A DNA stretch of 13,238 nucleotides from Prasinococcaceae sp. CCMP 1430. Its lineage: Eukaryota > Prasinodermophyta > Palmophyllophyceae > Prasinococcales > Prasinococcaceae. Shown piece after piece: positions 1-6,163 of the stretch. The notes under the pieces are model-generated. The model ran no database searches. It had not been told where the DNA came from and saw only the letters and a program-made list of their open reading frames with translations. The DNA is taken from positions 3,067 to 16,304 of the forward strand of contig RQSC01001147.1 in NCBI GenBank assembly GCA_013416795.1. The letters are read 5' to 3'. Within the stretch, counting starts at the first letter, position 1. Every line of letters starts with the position of its first letter. The position numbers and the translations under genes were made by a program.

Positions 1-750
1 GCGCAGGGACGCACTCTCCGTCGTCAGGGTTGCACACGTTGCACTCGTCGCAAGTGACCGTGTCGCACACAAGCACCCCTGGGCCATCGGGAGTGATGAT
101 CTCTATGCCGCAACCGCCGGAGACACACTTGCCAGTCTCGCTGCCGCTGCCGCAAGGCACGCCGTCTTCCATCGGCTCGCATTCGCCGGTGGTAGGATTG
201 CAGGGACCCTCGCAGTACAGAGCGTTGCACAGCACCCCCTCGCACGGGTCGACGGTCTCTACCTCAAACTCGATCTCCTTGACGCAGCTTCCAGACTCGC
301 ACTTGCCACCGTCGCTGCCGCCGCAGGGCACGCCGTCTTCGAGCAGCTCGCATTCGCCGGTCGCAATATTGCAGGGACCCTCGCAGAGGCCGTCGCACGT
401 CACATCGCGGCACGGGTCGACGGTCTCTACCTCAAACTCGATCTCCTTGACGCAGCCTCCAGCCTCGCACTTGCCACCGTCGCTGCCGCATGGTAGACCG
501 TCGTCGTCAAGCGCAGGGACGCACTCTCCGTCGTCAGGGTTGCACACGTTGCACTCGTCGCAAGTGACCGTGTCGCACACAAGCACCCCTGGGCCATCGG
601 GAGTGATGATCTCTATGCCGCAGCCGCCGGAGATACACTTGCCAGTCTCGCTGCCGCTGCCGCAGGGTACGCCGTCTTCCAGCGGCTCGCATTCGCCGGT
701 GGTAGGATTGCAGGGGCCCTCGCAGTACAGAGCGTTGCACAGCACCTCCT
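1..750 (-). repeat. 510-bp-period tandem duplication inside the Cys-rich gene
   Basis: Bases 1-240 match 511-750 at an offset of exactly 510 bp (170 codons). By eye there are 7 differences in 240 positions, about 4 of them synonymous. A shorter repeat links 243-330 with 411-500 at an offset of 168 bp (56 codons), covering the KEIEFEVETVDPC module. Both offsets are multiples of three, so the reading frame is kept. The near identity points to recent duplication or gene conversion. Confidence 0.9.
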
Positions 751-1186
751 CGCACAGGTCGACAGCTGGTTCAGGAGTATCAGGGCATATGCACGTCTTC
801 GAGCTGTCGCCGGGGGCCTTGGCGCACACGGCATCCTCATGGCAGCAGTCCACTTTCTTGGAGCAGGGCTCGCCCGCGTCGGCGCACGGCGGCACGCACG
901 TCTTCGAGCTGGCCCCGGGGGCCTTGACGCACACGAGGTTCTCATCGCAGCAGCCCACCTTCTTGTTGCAGAGCTCACCTGCGCCGACGCACGGCGGGAT
1001 GCACGTCTTCGAGCTGGCCCCGGGGGCCTTGGCGCACACGAGGCTGCCGTCGCAGCAGCCCACCTTCTTCTTGCAGGGCTCGTCCGCGGCGGCACACGCC
1101 GTGACCTCGGCGCTCACGCGCGCGCCGATCGACGCCAGGATGAGGCCCACCAGCGCCACGGCCGGGCGGCGACAGAGTGCCGTCAT
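1..1186 (-). CDS. Secreted cysteine-rich tandem-repeat protein (knottin-like plus disintegrin-like repeats), C-terminus off the window
   Basis: I do not recognise a named family. Reading from the ATG at 1186, 395 codons stay open to the left edge, so the C-terminus is missing. Residues 1-26 look like a signal peptide (two Arg, then a hydrophobic core ending in ARVSA), so the product is probably secreted or wall-associated. Residues 31-132 hold three 35-residue repeats with spacing C-x6-C-x5-CC-x5-C-x10-C. That spacing resembles an inhibitor cystine knot, and each repeat carries a KKVGCC-like core and a KAPGASSKTC-like end. From residue 145 the pattern changes to larger Cys-rich modules with EDGVPCGS and GKCxxGxC motifs, reminiscent of disintegrin-like or DGxPC repeats. 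Residues 150-225 recur at 320-395. The start is chosen because the signal peptide follows it directly. Function is unknown: adhesion, matrix, inhibitor and defence roles are all possible. A knottin-like spacing alone does not show toxicity. Confidence 0.8.
   Translation of the reverse strand, partial: MTALCRRPAVALVGLILASIGARVSAEVTACAAADEPCKKKVGCCDGSLVCAKAPGASSKTCIPPCVGAGELCNKKVGCCDENLVCVKAPGASSKTCVPPCADAGEPCSKKVDCCHEDAVCAKAPGDSSKTCICPDTPEPAVDLCEEVLCNALYCEGPCNPTTGECEPLEDGVPCGSGSETGKCISGGCGIEIITPDGPGVLVCDTVTCDECNVCNPDDGECVPALDDDGLPCGSDGGKCEAGGCVKEIEFEVETVDPCRDVTCDGLCEGPCNIATGECELLEDGVPCGGSDGGKCESGSCVKEIEFEVETVDPCEGVLCNALYCEGPCNPTTGECEPMEDGVPCGSGSETGKCVSGGCGIEIITPDGPGVLVCDTVTCDECNVCNPDDGECVPA
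782..1096 (-). repeat. Three 105-bp tandem repeats encoding the cystine-knot-like modules
   Basis: Residues 31-65, 66-100 and 101-135 of the Cys-rich protein form three in-frame 35-codon units. All keep the six-cysteine spacing, including the CC pair. The first two are closest (both have KKVGCCD and KAPGASSKTC). The third is more diverged (KKVDCCHED, KAPGDSSKTC) and runs into a Pro/Glu linker before the second repeat class. Confidence 0.85.
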
Positions 1187-1275
1187 TGCGCTTGGGGATG
1201 GGGTGGGGTCTGATGCGCACGGAGTCGGCGAGGCTTCCCAACGCTGCGGCGGCGCTCCGGGAGGCGCAGGGAGTG

Positions 1276-1307
1276 GCACCGCGCGCGCGCGCGCGCGCGC
1301 GCGGTGC
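1276..1307. repeat. Perfect 32-bp palindrome built around (GC)11
   Basis: The sequence is GCACC, then eleven GC dinucleotides, then GGTGC, which is fully self-complementary. It starts about 90 bp upstream of the Cys-rich start codon. Such a tract can in principle adopt Z-DNA or a cruciform, and it is also prone to slippage and assembly error. Confidence 0.9.
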
Positions 1308-1760
1308 GGCGACGGCCCCGACCGACCGACCGAACGGAATCTCCCGCCGGGACGCGTCCGCCCCGAAATCGGGTCCGCGCCCCTGTCTCGCGCGCCCGAA
1401 CGCGCGCCGCGCGCGCGCGCGCCCGAACCCGGCCCGTATCCGGCGCCCACAACGAACCCGTCCCCAAACCTCCTGCACATACACTTCATCATTCCGCATC
1501 AGCGCTGAGCGTCGGCGCCTCGACGCCGTGGGAGACTCAAAGCATCCACGCGCGCGATAAGTACACCCACGGGAGAGCATCACCTCGCTCGTCGCGCCGA
1601 GCGGGACCGCCTCCCGCGCCGGTCCCCCACTTCGCCCCAACCAAACCCCAATCGCATCCGCACGTCAAATCGTACGCCGAAGCGCCCAATATGCGGACCC
1701 TGTTTAGTAAACCTCAAAGGCGGCGCGGGGGGGCGAGGCGCGCGCGTGCGAACGCGATCC

Positions 1761-1800
1761 GCGCGCGCGCGCGCGCGCGGGGGTCGCGCGCGCGGACCCC
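1761..1800. repeat. (GC)n tract followed by an inverted repeat with GGGGTC/GACCCC arms
   Basis: An uninterrupted alternating GC run at 1761-1779 is followed by arms GGGGTC at 1780-1785 and GACCCC at 1795-1800, around a 9-nt GC loop. It sits in the spacer downstream of the chaperonin stop. No function is evident. Confidence 0.7.
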
Positions 1801-1926
1801 AACCATAATTCGGGGTTTGGTAGTGTAATGTAGGGTCTATGATGGGGCGAAGGCGCTGGTGGGCGCCGAGGCGGGCCTGCCGGACAACCCGGATGCCGTG
1901 TTCGCTGTTGTATCACAGTGACATGT

Positions 1927-1936
1927 GTATGTTACA
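1927..1936 (-). promoter_or_regulatory. TGTAACATAC element, candidate polyadenylation signal of the chaperonin gene
   Basis: On the minus strand TGTAACATAC begins about 50 nt past the chaperonin stop codon. The same 10-mer occurs about 20 nt past the stop of the plus-strand gene ending at 6917. TGTAA is the established polyadenylation signal of chlorophyte algae, so a 3'-end role is a reasonable inference. Confidence 0.5.
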
Positions 1937-1984
1937 ATCGCAGGGGCCTGCGCGAGCACTCGCGAGCGCGACTGTGGCGCCCTG

Positions 1985-4306
1985 CTACACGTCGCATCCA
2001 GGGATGAGCGTTTCGACGCGCGCGGCCACGGCGGCGACCTCGACAGCGAGCTCGAGCGCGGAGAGCTTGGCGTCGGCGAGGTCCAGCAACTGCGCCTCTC
2101 GCACGCGCCAGCAGCAGCCGCCAACGTCGCCGGCCGCGGCGGCGCGCTCCAGAGTCGCGACTGGCGGAAGTGCCGTGCGACCCGCGAGCGCGGCACGCAG
2201 TGTCACGCACGCGTTGGCCGCGTCGGCTGCTTCCCAGTGCGTGTTGGCGCGCACAATTTCTCGTGCCGCCGATCCCATGCCGGCCAAGACATTGCGGGCA
2301 GCATTGTCCGTGGCTGCCTCAGAGCCTTCCAGCGCGACACCGGAGTCGGCTCTGGCGCATGCACAGCCTCGTGCAATTGCTGCGGCTGCGGTCTCGAGCG
2401 CCTCCGCAAGCTGCACGGCGGCACCCTCGTCTGCTCGCGCAGCAATGCGTGCTCGGCGTGCGCGCTCAGCGCCGGTGCGCGCCCCGAGCGCACCGCCTTC
2501 GCCCGTGAGCTGCTCCGCAGCAACACGCGCGAGGCAAGTCTCCCGCTCGGCGGCCGCGCGCATGCGCACAGCGTGTGCGAGTGCAGCCTCCGCGTAGCCA
2601 CCGCCGGGCACAGCGCGTGGTCGCGAGACGGCGTGCTGTAGCGAGCGAGCGCACTGCATCGCCGCCTCAGCGAGCTCCTCGGCCGCACACTGATCGGCGG
2701 CGCACAACAATAGCGTCGACACGGGAGCAGAGTCCGGGATGCGCGCTTCGCCGAATGCGCACCGCTGAGCGGCATGTAGAGCGGCGAGATCACGCGACGG
2801 GGGCCGCATCACGACTGCCCGCTGTACGCCAATGACGCGCCGCACTGCCAAGGCGCCGACAACGCCCGCGGCATGGCGGAGCGCGCGCGCCGCGCGCACG
2901 CGGGGTTTGACTGATTCCTCCTCGCCCGACGAAGGCAGCATTGGCGCCTCCCATACGGCAGCCTCCGACGCGATCGCAATAGAGCCCGTCAGCCGCGCGA
3001 TGGCATTGACGTGCCGCGCGGCCACCCGCTCGAGAGGTGCGACGCCCCGCGCCAGAAGCACCTCCTGCAGCAGTGGGTGGATCGTGCGCTGGCAAATGAG
3101 AAGCTCGATGCCCGCCGTCTGCACGGCGGCCGCGAGCGCCTCGAAGCGCTCCAGTAGCTCAGAGTCCATTGCAGCGGCGTCTGCCTGCGAGGCTGCGCAC
3201 GCCACCACCGCCGCCGGCAGCTCCTCGTCTTCCGCATGGCGCGCGGCTGTGCGCGCGCCGCCGAGGGCGCATGTGAAGAGCGCGACGGACGCGCACACCG
3301 GCTGTGCGGGCAGACTGCCCGAGCGCGCGTGCGCGTGCGCGTGCGCGTCGGCACGTGCTGCACGCGCCTCGAGCCTCTTGCCGAGCGCCTCCAGCGAAAG
3401 CCTCGCCTGGTAGGTGGGCGCCGCCACCTTGTCGAGCACAATTGCATCGACGAGGCACGCGCAGTCGTGCGGCGACGCGCCCGCGACCGCCACCGGGCGC
3501 ACGCACGTGCCAGCCCAACGCCCCCCACCCCCGGCACTCACGTCGGCAATGGACCCCACGAAGGCCTGGACGACCAGCACCGCGACGTGTTCGAGCGCGC
3601 CGCCGTCGTCGTTGCCGTTGCCGAGCCCCGCGAGGCGCTTCGGCGCCAGCGCAGCGCGCGCGAGCGCCAGTAGCTCGGCAGTGCCGCGCAGGCGTAGCTC
3701 GCAAAGCAGCGGCATCTGTGGTGAAGGTGCCCGCGTTTCCCGCGCGCCCGCGCCTGAGCTTGCGTGCTCGCCGGCGCCCTCGATGCAGGCGTGAGCTGCT
3801 CGAGCGGAGGCGGCGCTCCCAGGTGGATGGCCGCTGCTGCAGCCAGGTGTGCCGCCACGCAGGCACGTCGAGCGCTGCTGCGCGAGCTGCTTCTGTCGCG
3901 CCTGCTGTTGTGCGAGCGGCACTGGCTGGAGCGCCTCGCGGCACCACGACAGCGCGCGGGCGTGACCACGCAGCGCGCGTAGCAGCTCGGCGCGACCTCG
4001 CTCTTCTCCCGCGCGAAGCGCTGCCTCGCACAGGTGGGCGGCGACGAGCAGGCAGAGCGACGAGCCGTCGCCCCAGCGCGCCGCCTGCGCGCGCGCCGAC
4101 CCGTCGAGCAGCAGCCGGCTCGCAGGCGCGTCGACGCGCAGGAGCGCGGCTAGGCGTCCGCCGCTGGACGTCGCAGTGCCGCCTGCGGCGCCATCGGATT
4201 CATTTGCAGCGACTGCGGTGGACAACGCGGCGACGGTGGTGCCAGCGCGGTTGACGCTCTGCTCGGCATGAGTGGGTGGGACGACGAGCGTGGCGAGTTC
4301 ATGCAC
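1985..4306 (-). CDS. MKKS/BBS6-like divergent group II chaperonin, 5' end unresolved
   Basis: The frame is open from the TAG at 1985-1987 to beyond 4306 and aligns with CCT-family chaperonins. From the N-terminal side: GGTATSSG replaces the CCT TNDG motif; WGDGSS corresponds to GDGTT; SPHDCACLVDAIVLDK matches the apical entry; LLICQRTIHPLLQEVL followed by IARLTGS closely matches MKKS; PGGGYAEAALAHAVR matches the GGG(C/A)(T/A)E motif; DAKLSALELAVEVA is the C-terminal equatorial helix. In animals BBS6 works with BBS10, BBS12 and CCT to assemble the BBSome for ciliary trafficking. The protein is longer than human MKKS (570 residues) because of Ala-rich insertions and an Ala-His run. No ATG opens this frame near the N-terminus. 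The four ATGs between about 4300 and 4190 are all in another frame, so a 5' exon, a non-ATG start (GTG at 4306 is only a placeholder) or an indel is needed. BBS10/BBS12-like or a divergent CCT subunit are alternatives. Confidence 0.7.
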   Translation of the reverse strand: MHELATLVVPPTHAEQSVNRAGTTVAALSTAVAANESDGAAGGTATSSGGRLAALLRVDAPASRLLLDGSARAQAARWGDGSSLCLLVAAHLCEAALRAGEERGRAELLRALRGHARALSWCREALQPVPLAQQQARQKQLAQQRSTCLRGGTPGCSSGHPPGSAASARAAHACIEGAGEHASSGAGARETRAPSPQMPLLCELRLRGTAELLALARAALAPKRLAGLGNGNDDGGALEHVAVLVVQAFVGSIADVSAGGGGRWAGTCVRPVAVAGASPHDCACLVDAIVLDKVAAPTYQARLSLEALGKRLEARAARADAHAHAHARSGSLPAQPVCASVALFTCALGGARTAARHAEDEELPAAVVACAASQADAAAMDSELLERFEALAAAVQTAGIELLICQRTIHPLLQEVLLARGVAPLERVAARHVNAIARLTGSIAIASEAAVWEAPMLPSSGEEESVKPRVRAARALRHAAGVVGALAVRRVIGVQRAVVMRPPSRDLAALHAAQRCAFGEARIPDSAPVSTLLLCAADQCAAEELAEAAMQCARSLQHAVSRPRAVPGGGYAEAALAHAVRMRAAAERETCLARVAAEQLTGEGGALGARTGAERARRARIAARADEGAAVQLAEALETAAAAIARGCACARADSGVALEGSEAATDNAARNVLAGMGSAAREIVRANTHWEAADAANACVTLRAALAGRTALPPVATLERAAAAGDVGGCCWRVREAQLLDLADAKLSALELAVEVAAVAARVETLIPGCDV
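3322..3352 (-). repeat. GCGCAC-type short repeat encoding an Ala-His run
   Basis: Four tandem copies of a GTGCGC-like hexamer on the plus strand encode alternating Ala-His (DAHAHAHA) on the minus strand, between the VLDK motif and the apical domain of the chaperonin. It looks like a slippage-prone low-complexity insertion in a surface loop. Confidence 0.7.
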
Positions 4307-4731
4307 ACACGCCCCACCGCGCGCGGTAGAGGCAGGCTGACCGACTCGGATAGCGAGAGGTCTGACACAGAAAGAGACGCGAGCGATGAGGGAGGCAGCG
4401 CGNGTGTGGCGCCCGCAGCGCGCGCCCGCAGCGCGCGGCGCCCGCCGAGAGCAGCGTCTGTGAAAGTTGTTTATAGCGGCGACGGCGCTTCCTTTCCGCG
4501 GCGGCGGCACCTGCACGGTGCGGTGCCTTGCCGCGGCCTCGGCGCGTCGCCTTCGCGCGCTCCCTTGCCGCGGTGCAGCGCTCGCTCTCGCCCTCGAGCT
4601 CCACCTTCGCGCGCTCGATCGCGTAGCCTCGGGCCTCACACTCGGTGCGACCCAGCGCGCGGCGCGGTCCGCGCAGCCGCTTGACGGCGCGGGCGGACGC
4701 GCCCAGCGCGCCCATCGCCACAGGCACGCGC
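4307..4731. other. Region between peroxiredoxin stop and chaperonin coding frame; no supported gene
   Basis: This stretch should hold the peroxiredoxin 3' UTR and the chaperonin promoter and 5' exon or leader. A minus-strand frame at 4299-4727 stays open for 142 codons and is Arg/Glu/Lys-rich (many ERA and RRR strings), but it matches no family I know and may be chance. A single undetermined base at 4403 sits in a tandem CCGCAGCGCGCG-like repeat. I could not place an upstream exon that restores the conserved chaperonin N-terminus. Confidence 0.55.
4470..4475 (-). promoter_or_regulatory. TATAAA, candidate TATA box of the chaperonin gene
   Basis: The minus strand reads GCTATAAACAAC here, in an otherwise extremely GC-rich background and 160-170 nt upstream of the first recognisable chaperonin coding sequence. 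With usual spacing, transcription would start near 4445. It is inferred from sequence and position only. Confidence 0.4.
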
Positions 4732-5554
4732 TCATCCGAACTTCGGGTCGTTGGTCATGCGGAGGTAGGGCTTCTTGGAGGGCACGTCGAGGACCTCGAC
4801 GCCGCCGGTGGCCTTGAAGAGCTCCTGCGCCTCGGCGGTGGAGAGCGTAGGGATGACCATGCAGCGGTCGCCCTTGTTCCAGTTCACGGGGGTGGCCACC
4901 TTGTGGGAGGCGGTCATCTGCAGCGAGTCGATGACGCGCAGCACCTCGTCGAAGTTGCGCCCCGTGCTCGCGGGATATAGGATACTGAGCGCGAGCGTCT
5001 TGTCGGGTTTGATGACGAAGACCGCGCGGCAGGCCATCGGGAGTCCGGGGGCCTCCTGCTCGTCCGGGTCGAGCATGCCGTAGGCGGTCGCGACAGCGCG
5101 CTTTGGGTCGGCGACGATCGGGTAGTCCACCGCCTTGCCACCGCACCAGGAGGTGGTTTCGATGTCCGAGATCCACCCCTTGTGGCTCTCTGCGTCGTTG
5201 CAGCTCAGCGCAGCGAGGCGCACGCCGCGCGCCTTGAACTGATCGGAGAGCTGCGAGGCAAAGCGGGCGCGAGCGAGCGCGCCTCACCGGGTCAGCACAC
5301 CGCGTCGGTCTGCCGCTGTAGCGGCCGGCGCTCACGGGGCCCGACGCGCGAAAACAACGACGCGGACGAGGGCGCCCGAGCGTGCAGCGCAGGCGCACCT
5401 TGGCAACCGTGCCGAGCTCGGTCGTGCAGACGGGCGTGTAGTCGGCCGGGTGCGAGAAGAGCACCGCCCACGAGCCATCGATGTACTCGTGCCACTTGAT
5501 GCGGCCCTGGGATGTCTCGGCCTCAAAGTCGGGCACCACGTCGCCGAGCTTCAT
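4732..5554 (-). CDS. 1-Cys peroxiredoxin, PRDX6 type (two exons)
   Basis: Exon 1 is 5554-5399 and exon 2 is 5250-4732, giving 224 residues, the same length as human PRDX6. It reduces H2O2 and organic or lipid hydroperoxides with a single peroxidatic cysteine. That residue is C43 in PVCTTE, supported by T40, H35 in SHPADYTPVC and R127 in CRAVFVI. Further family signatures are LSILYPASTGRNFDEVLRV (about 140-157), the C-terminal ATPVNW and the late GD-x-CMVIPTLS stretch. Splicing joins TELGTVAK to LSDQFKARG, in register with the family. The GxSxG lipase motif of mammalian PRDX6 (GDSWG) reads DGSWA, so phospholipase A2 activity is doubtful, although equivalents of the other triad residues (H22, D135) remain. 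The start at 5554 gives the standard N-terminus (MKLGDVVPDFE). An in-frame ATG at 5611 would add 19 residues. No organelle signal is obvious in the short form. Confidence 0.95.
5251..5398 (-). other. Intron of the peroxiredoxin gene (148 nt, phase 0)
   Basis: The donor is AAG|GTGCGC and the acceptor CCTCGCAG|CTC. Removing it gives TVAK-LSDQFK, which keeps the exact spacing of PRDX6 proteins; reading through breaks the frame. The donor resembles that of the E2 gene intron (GAG|GTGCGC). Confidence 0.9.
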
Positions 5555-5611
5555 CCCGCTACGCCCTTTGCTCGACCCCCCTCCACACCCTTTGCTCAAC
5601 CCCCCTCCCAT
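5555..5611 (-). other. In-frame N-terminal extension of the peroxiredoxin with an acylation-like motif
   Basis: The ATG at 5611 is in frame with the peroxiredoxin and no stop lies between. The extension begins MGGGLSKGCGGGSSKG. Gly2, Ser6 and Lys7 fit the N-myristoylation consensus, and Cys9 is a plausible palmitoylation site. The extension is encoded by two near-identical 21-nt units. It may equally be 5' UTR. Confidence 0.4.
5566..5609. repeat. Two near-identical 21-nt direct repeats before the peroxiredoxin start
   Basis: On the plus strand CCCTTTGCTCRACCCCCCTCC occurs twice with a 3-nt spacer, differing at one base (G/A). The period is 24 nt, so an insertion here keeps the reading frame. 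Confidence 0.8.
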
Positions 5612-6163
5612 CCGCCGCCCGACGCCGGCACCGGCACCGCCGCGCTGCCGACTCTCGCGGACGACCTGCGGCCGGCAACGACGCGCCTTTCAACAGCACA
5701 CAGGGTTCACAAATACATGCAATTTCATACTTACATGCACACGCAAACGAAATAAACCCCAAACATTTTCTTTGTGCGGCCATCAAACGACGCGCTCCTG
5801 GGTTGGGGTTGGGCGCGCCCCCGCGCCCAACTGCGGCCTTCCCCGCCTTTTTTTTTTTTTTGCGCCGCCGCCGCGCGGCCCCGCCCGCCTTCTATCTGAT
5901 CTTCATGCGCGCCCGGCGAAATCCGCATCTAACTTACTAACTTACATCCAAATCTGCACGGACACTGGCAGGGAATGATCCCGGATCGGATGGGATAAAC
6001 CGATAAAATGATCCAGATCTGGAGGGACACCGGCTGCGAAGGCGCGCGCACGCGATGCTGTACGAATTTTAAAACAGTGATGGGCGCGCTTTCGAAACAC
6101 CGTGGAAAAACTGGAAGAGAAATATCGGTGCGGTTTGATGGGGGGGAAGGGGCTTTGATTTTG
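5612..6163. promoter_or_regulatory. Divergent intergenic region between peroxiredoxin and the PsbP/Mog1-like gene
   Basis: This 552-bp region drives genes in both directions. It is less GC-rich than the rest, with AT-rich stretches at about 5700-5770 and 5930-6075. It holds a 14-base T run at 5848-5861, an imperfect 30-bp direct repeat (5946-5975 and 6011-6040) and the palindrome CCAGATCTGG at 6013-6022. GATAAA-like elements occur near 5993 and 6002. I see no convincing coding sequence. The open frame entering from 6008 is probably leader, because its first codons overlap the repeat. Confidence 0.6.
5946..6040. repeat. Imperfect 30-bp direct repeats in the divergent promoter region
   Basis: The units at 5946-5975 and 6011-6040 share 24 of 30 bases at a 65-bp offset, including ATCCA, ATCTG, GGACAC and GAA blocks. 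The intervening segment contains GATCGGATGGGATAAACC. They may be paired regulator-binding sites; no factor can be named. Confidence 0.6.

Larger units (their letters stand above)
1187..1984. other. Intergenic region upstream of the Cys-rich gene; GC-alternating tracts, no supported gene
   Basis: This 798-bp region lies between the start of the Cys-rich gene and the stop of the chaperonin gene, both minus strand. It should hold the promoter of the former and the 3' UTR of the latter. No open frame here looks like a protein; the open frames are Arg/Ala-rich products of GC bias. It contains purine-pyrimidine alternating GC tracts at 1281-1302, about 1408-1422 and 1761-1779, and an inverted repeat at 1780-1800. 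I see no convincing TATA box. Confidence 0.7.

Noticed and set aside
30-1508. 492-codon open frame on the plus strand, Ser/Pro/His-rich
   Set aside because: It mirrors the minus-strand Cys-rich gene codon for codon; the Cys codons give the repeated Ala/Ser-type residues. The minus strand has the signal peptide and ordered cysteines, so this is an antisense shadow.
1276-1800. CRISPR array or mobile-element termini suggested by the repeats
   Set aside because: The repeats are simple GC alternations and a single palindrome. There are no regular spacers, no transposase and no target-site duplication.
3304-4254. 316-codon plus-strand Arg/Ala-rich open frame
   Set aside because: It is antisense to the chaperonin frame, which has recognisable motifs; the composition is typical of GC-rich shadow frames.
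4299-4727. 142-codon charged minus-strand frame directly after the peroxiredoxin stop
   Set aside because: There is no family resemblance, it contains the undetermined base, and it overlaps the expected chaperonin promoter with its TATA-like box.
1985-5611. One continuous 1208-codon minus-strand frame that could suggest a peroxiredoxin-chaperonin fusion
   Set aside because: The peroxiredoxin leaves this frame at its intron and ends with its own stop at 4732. The stretch between is out of frame with the peroxiredoxin and low-complexity, so the fusion is an artefact of unspliced translation.
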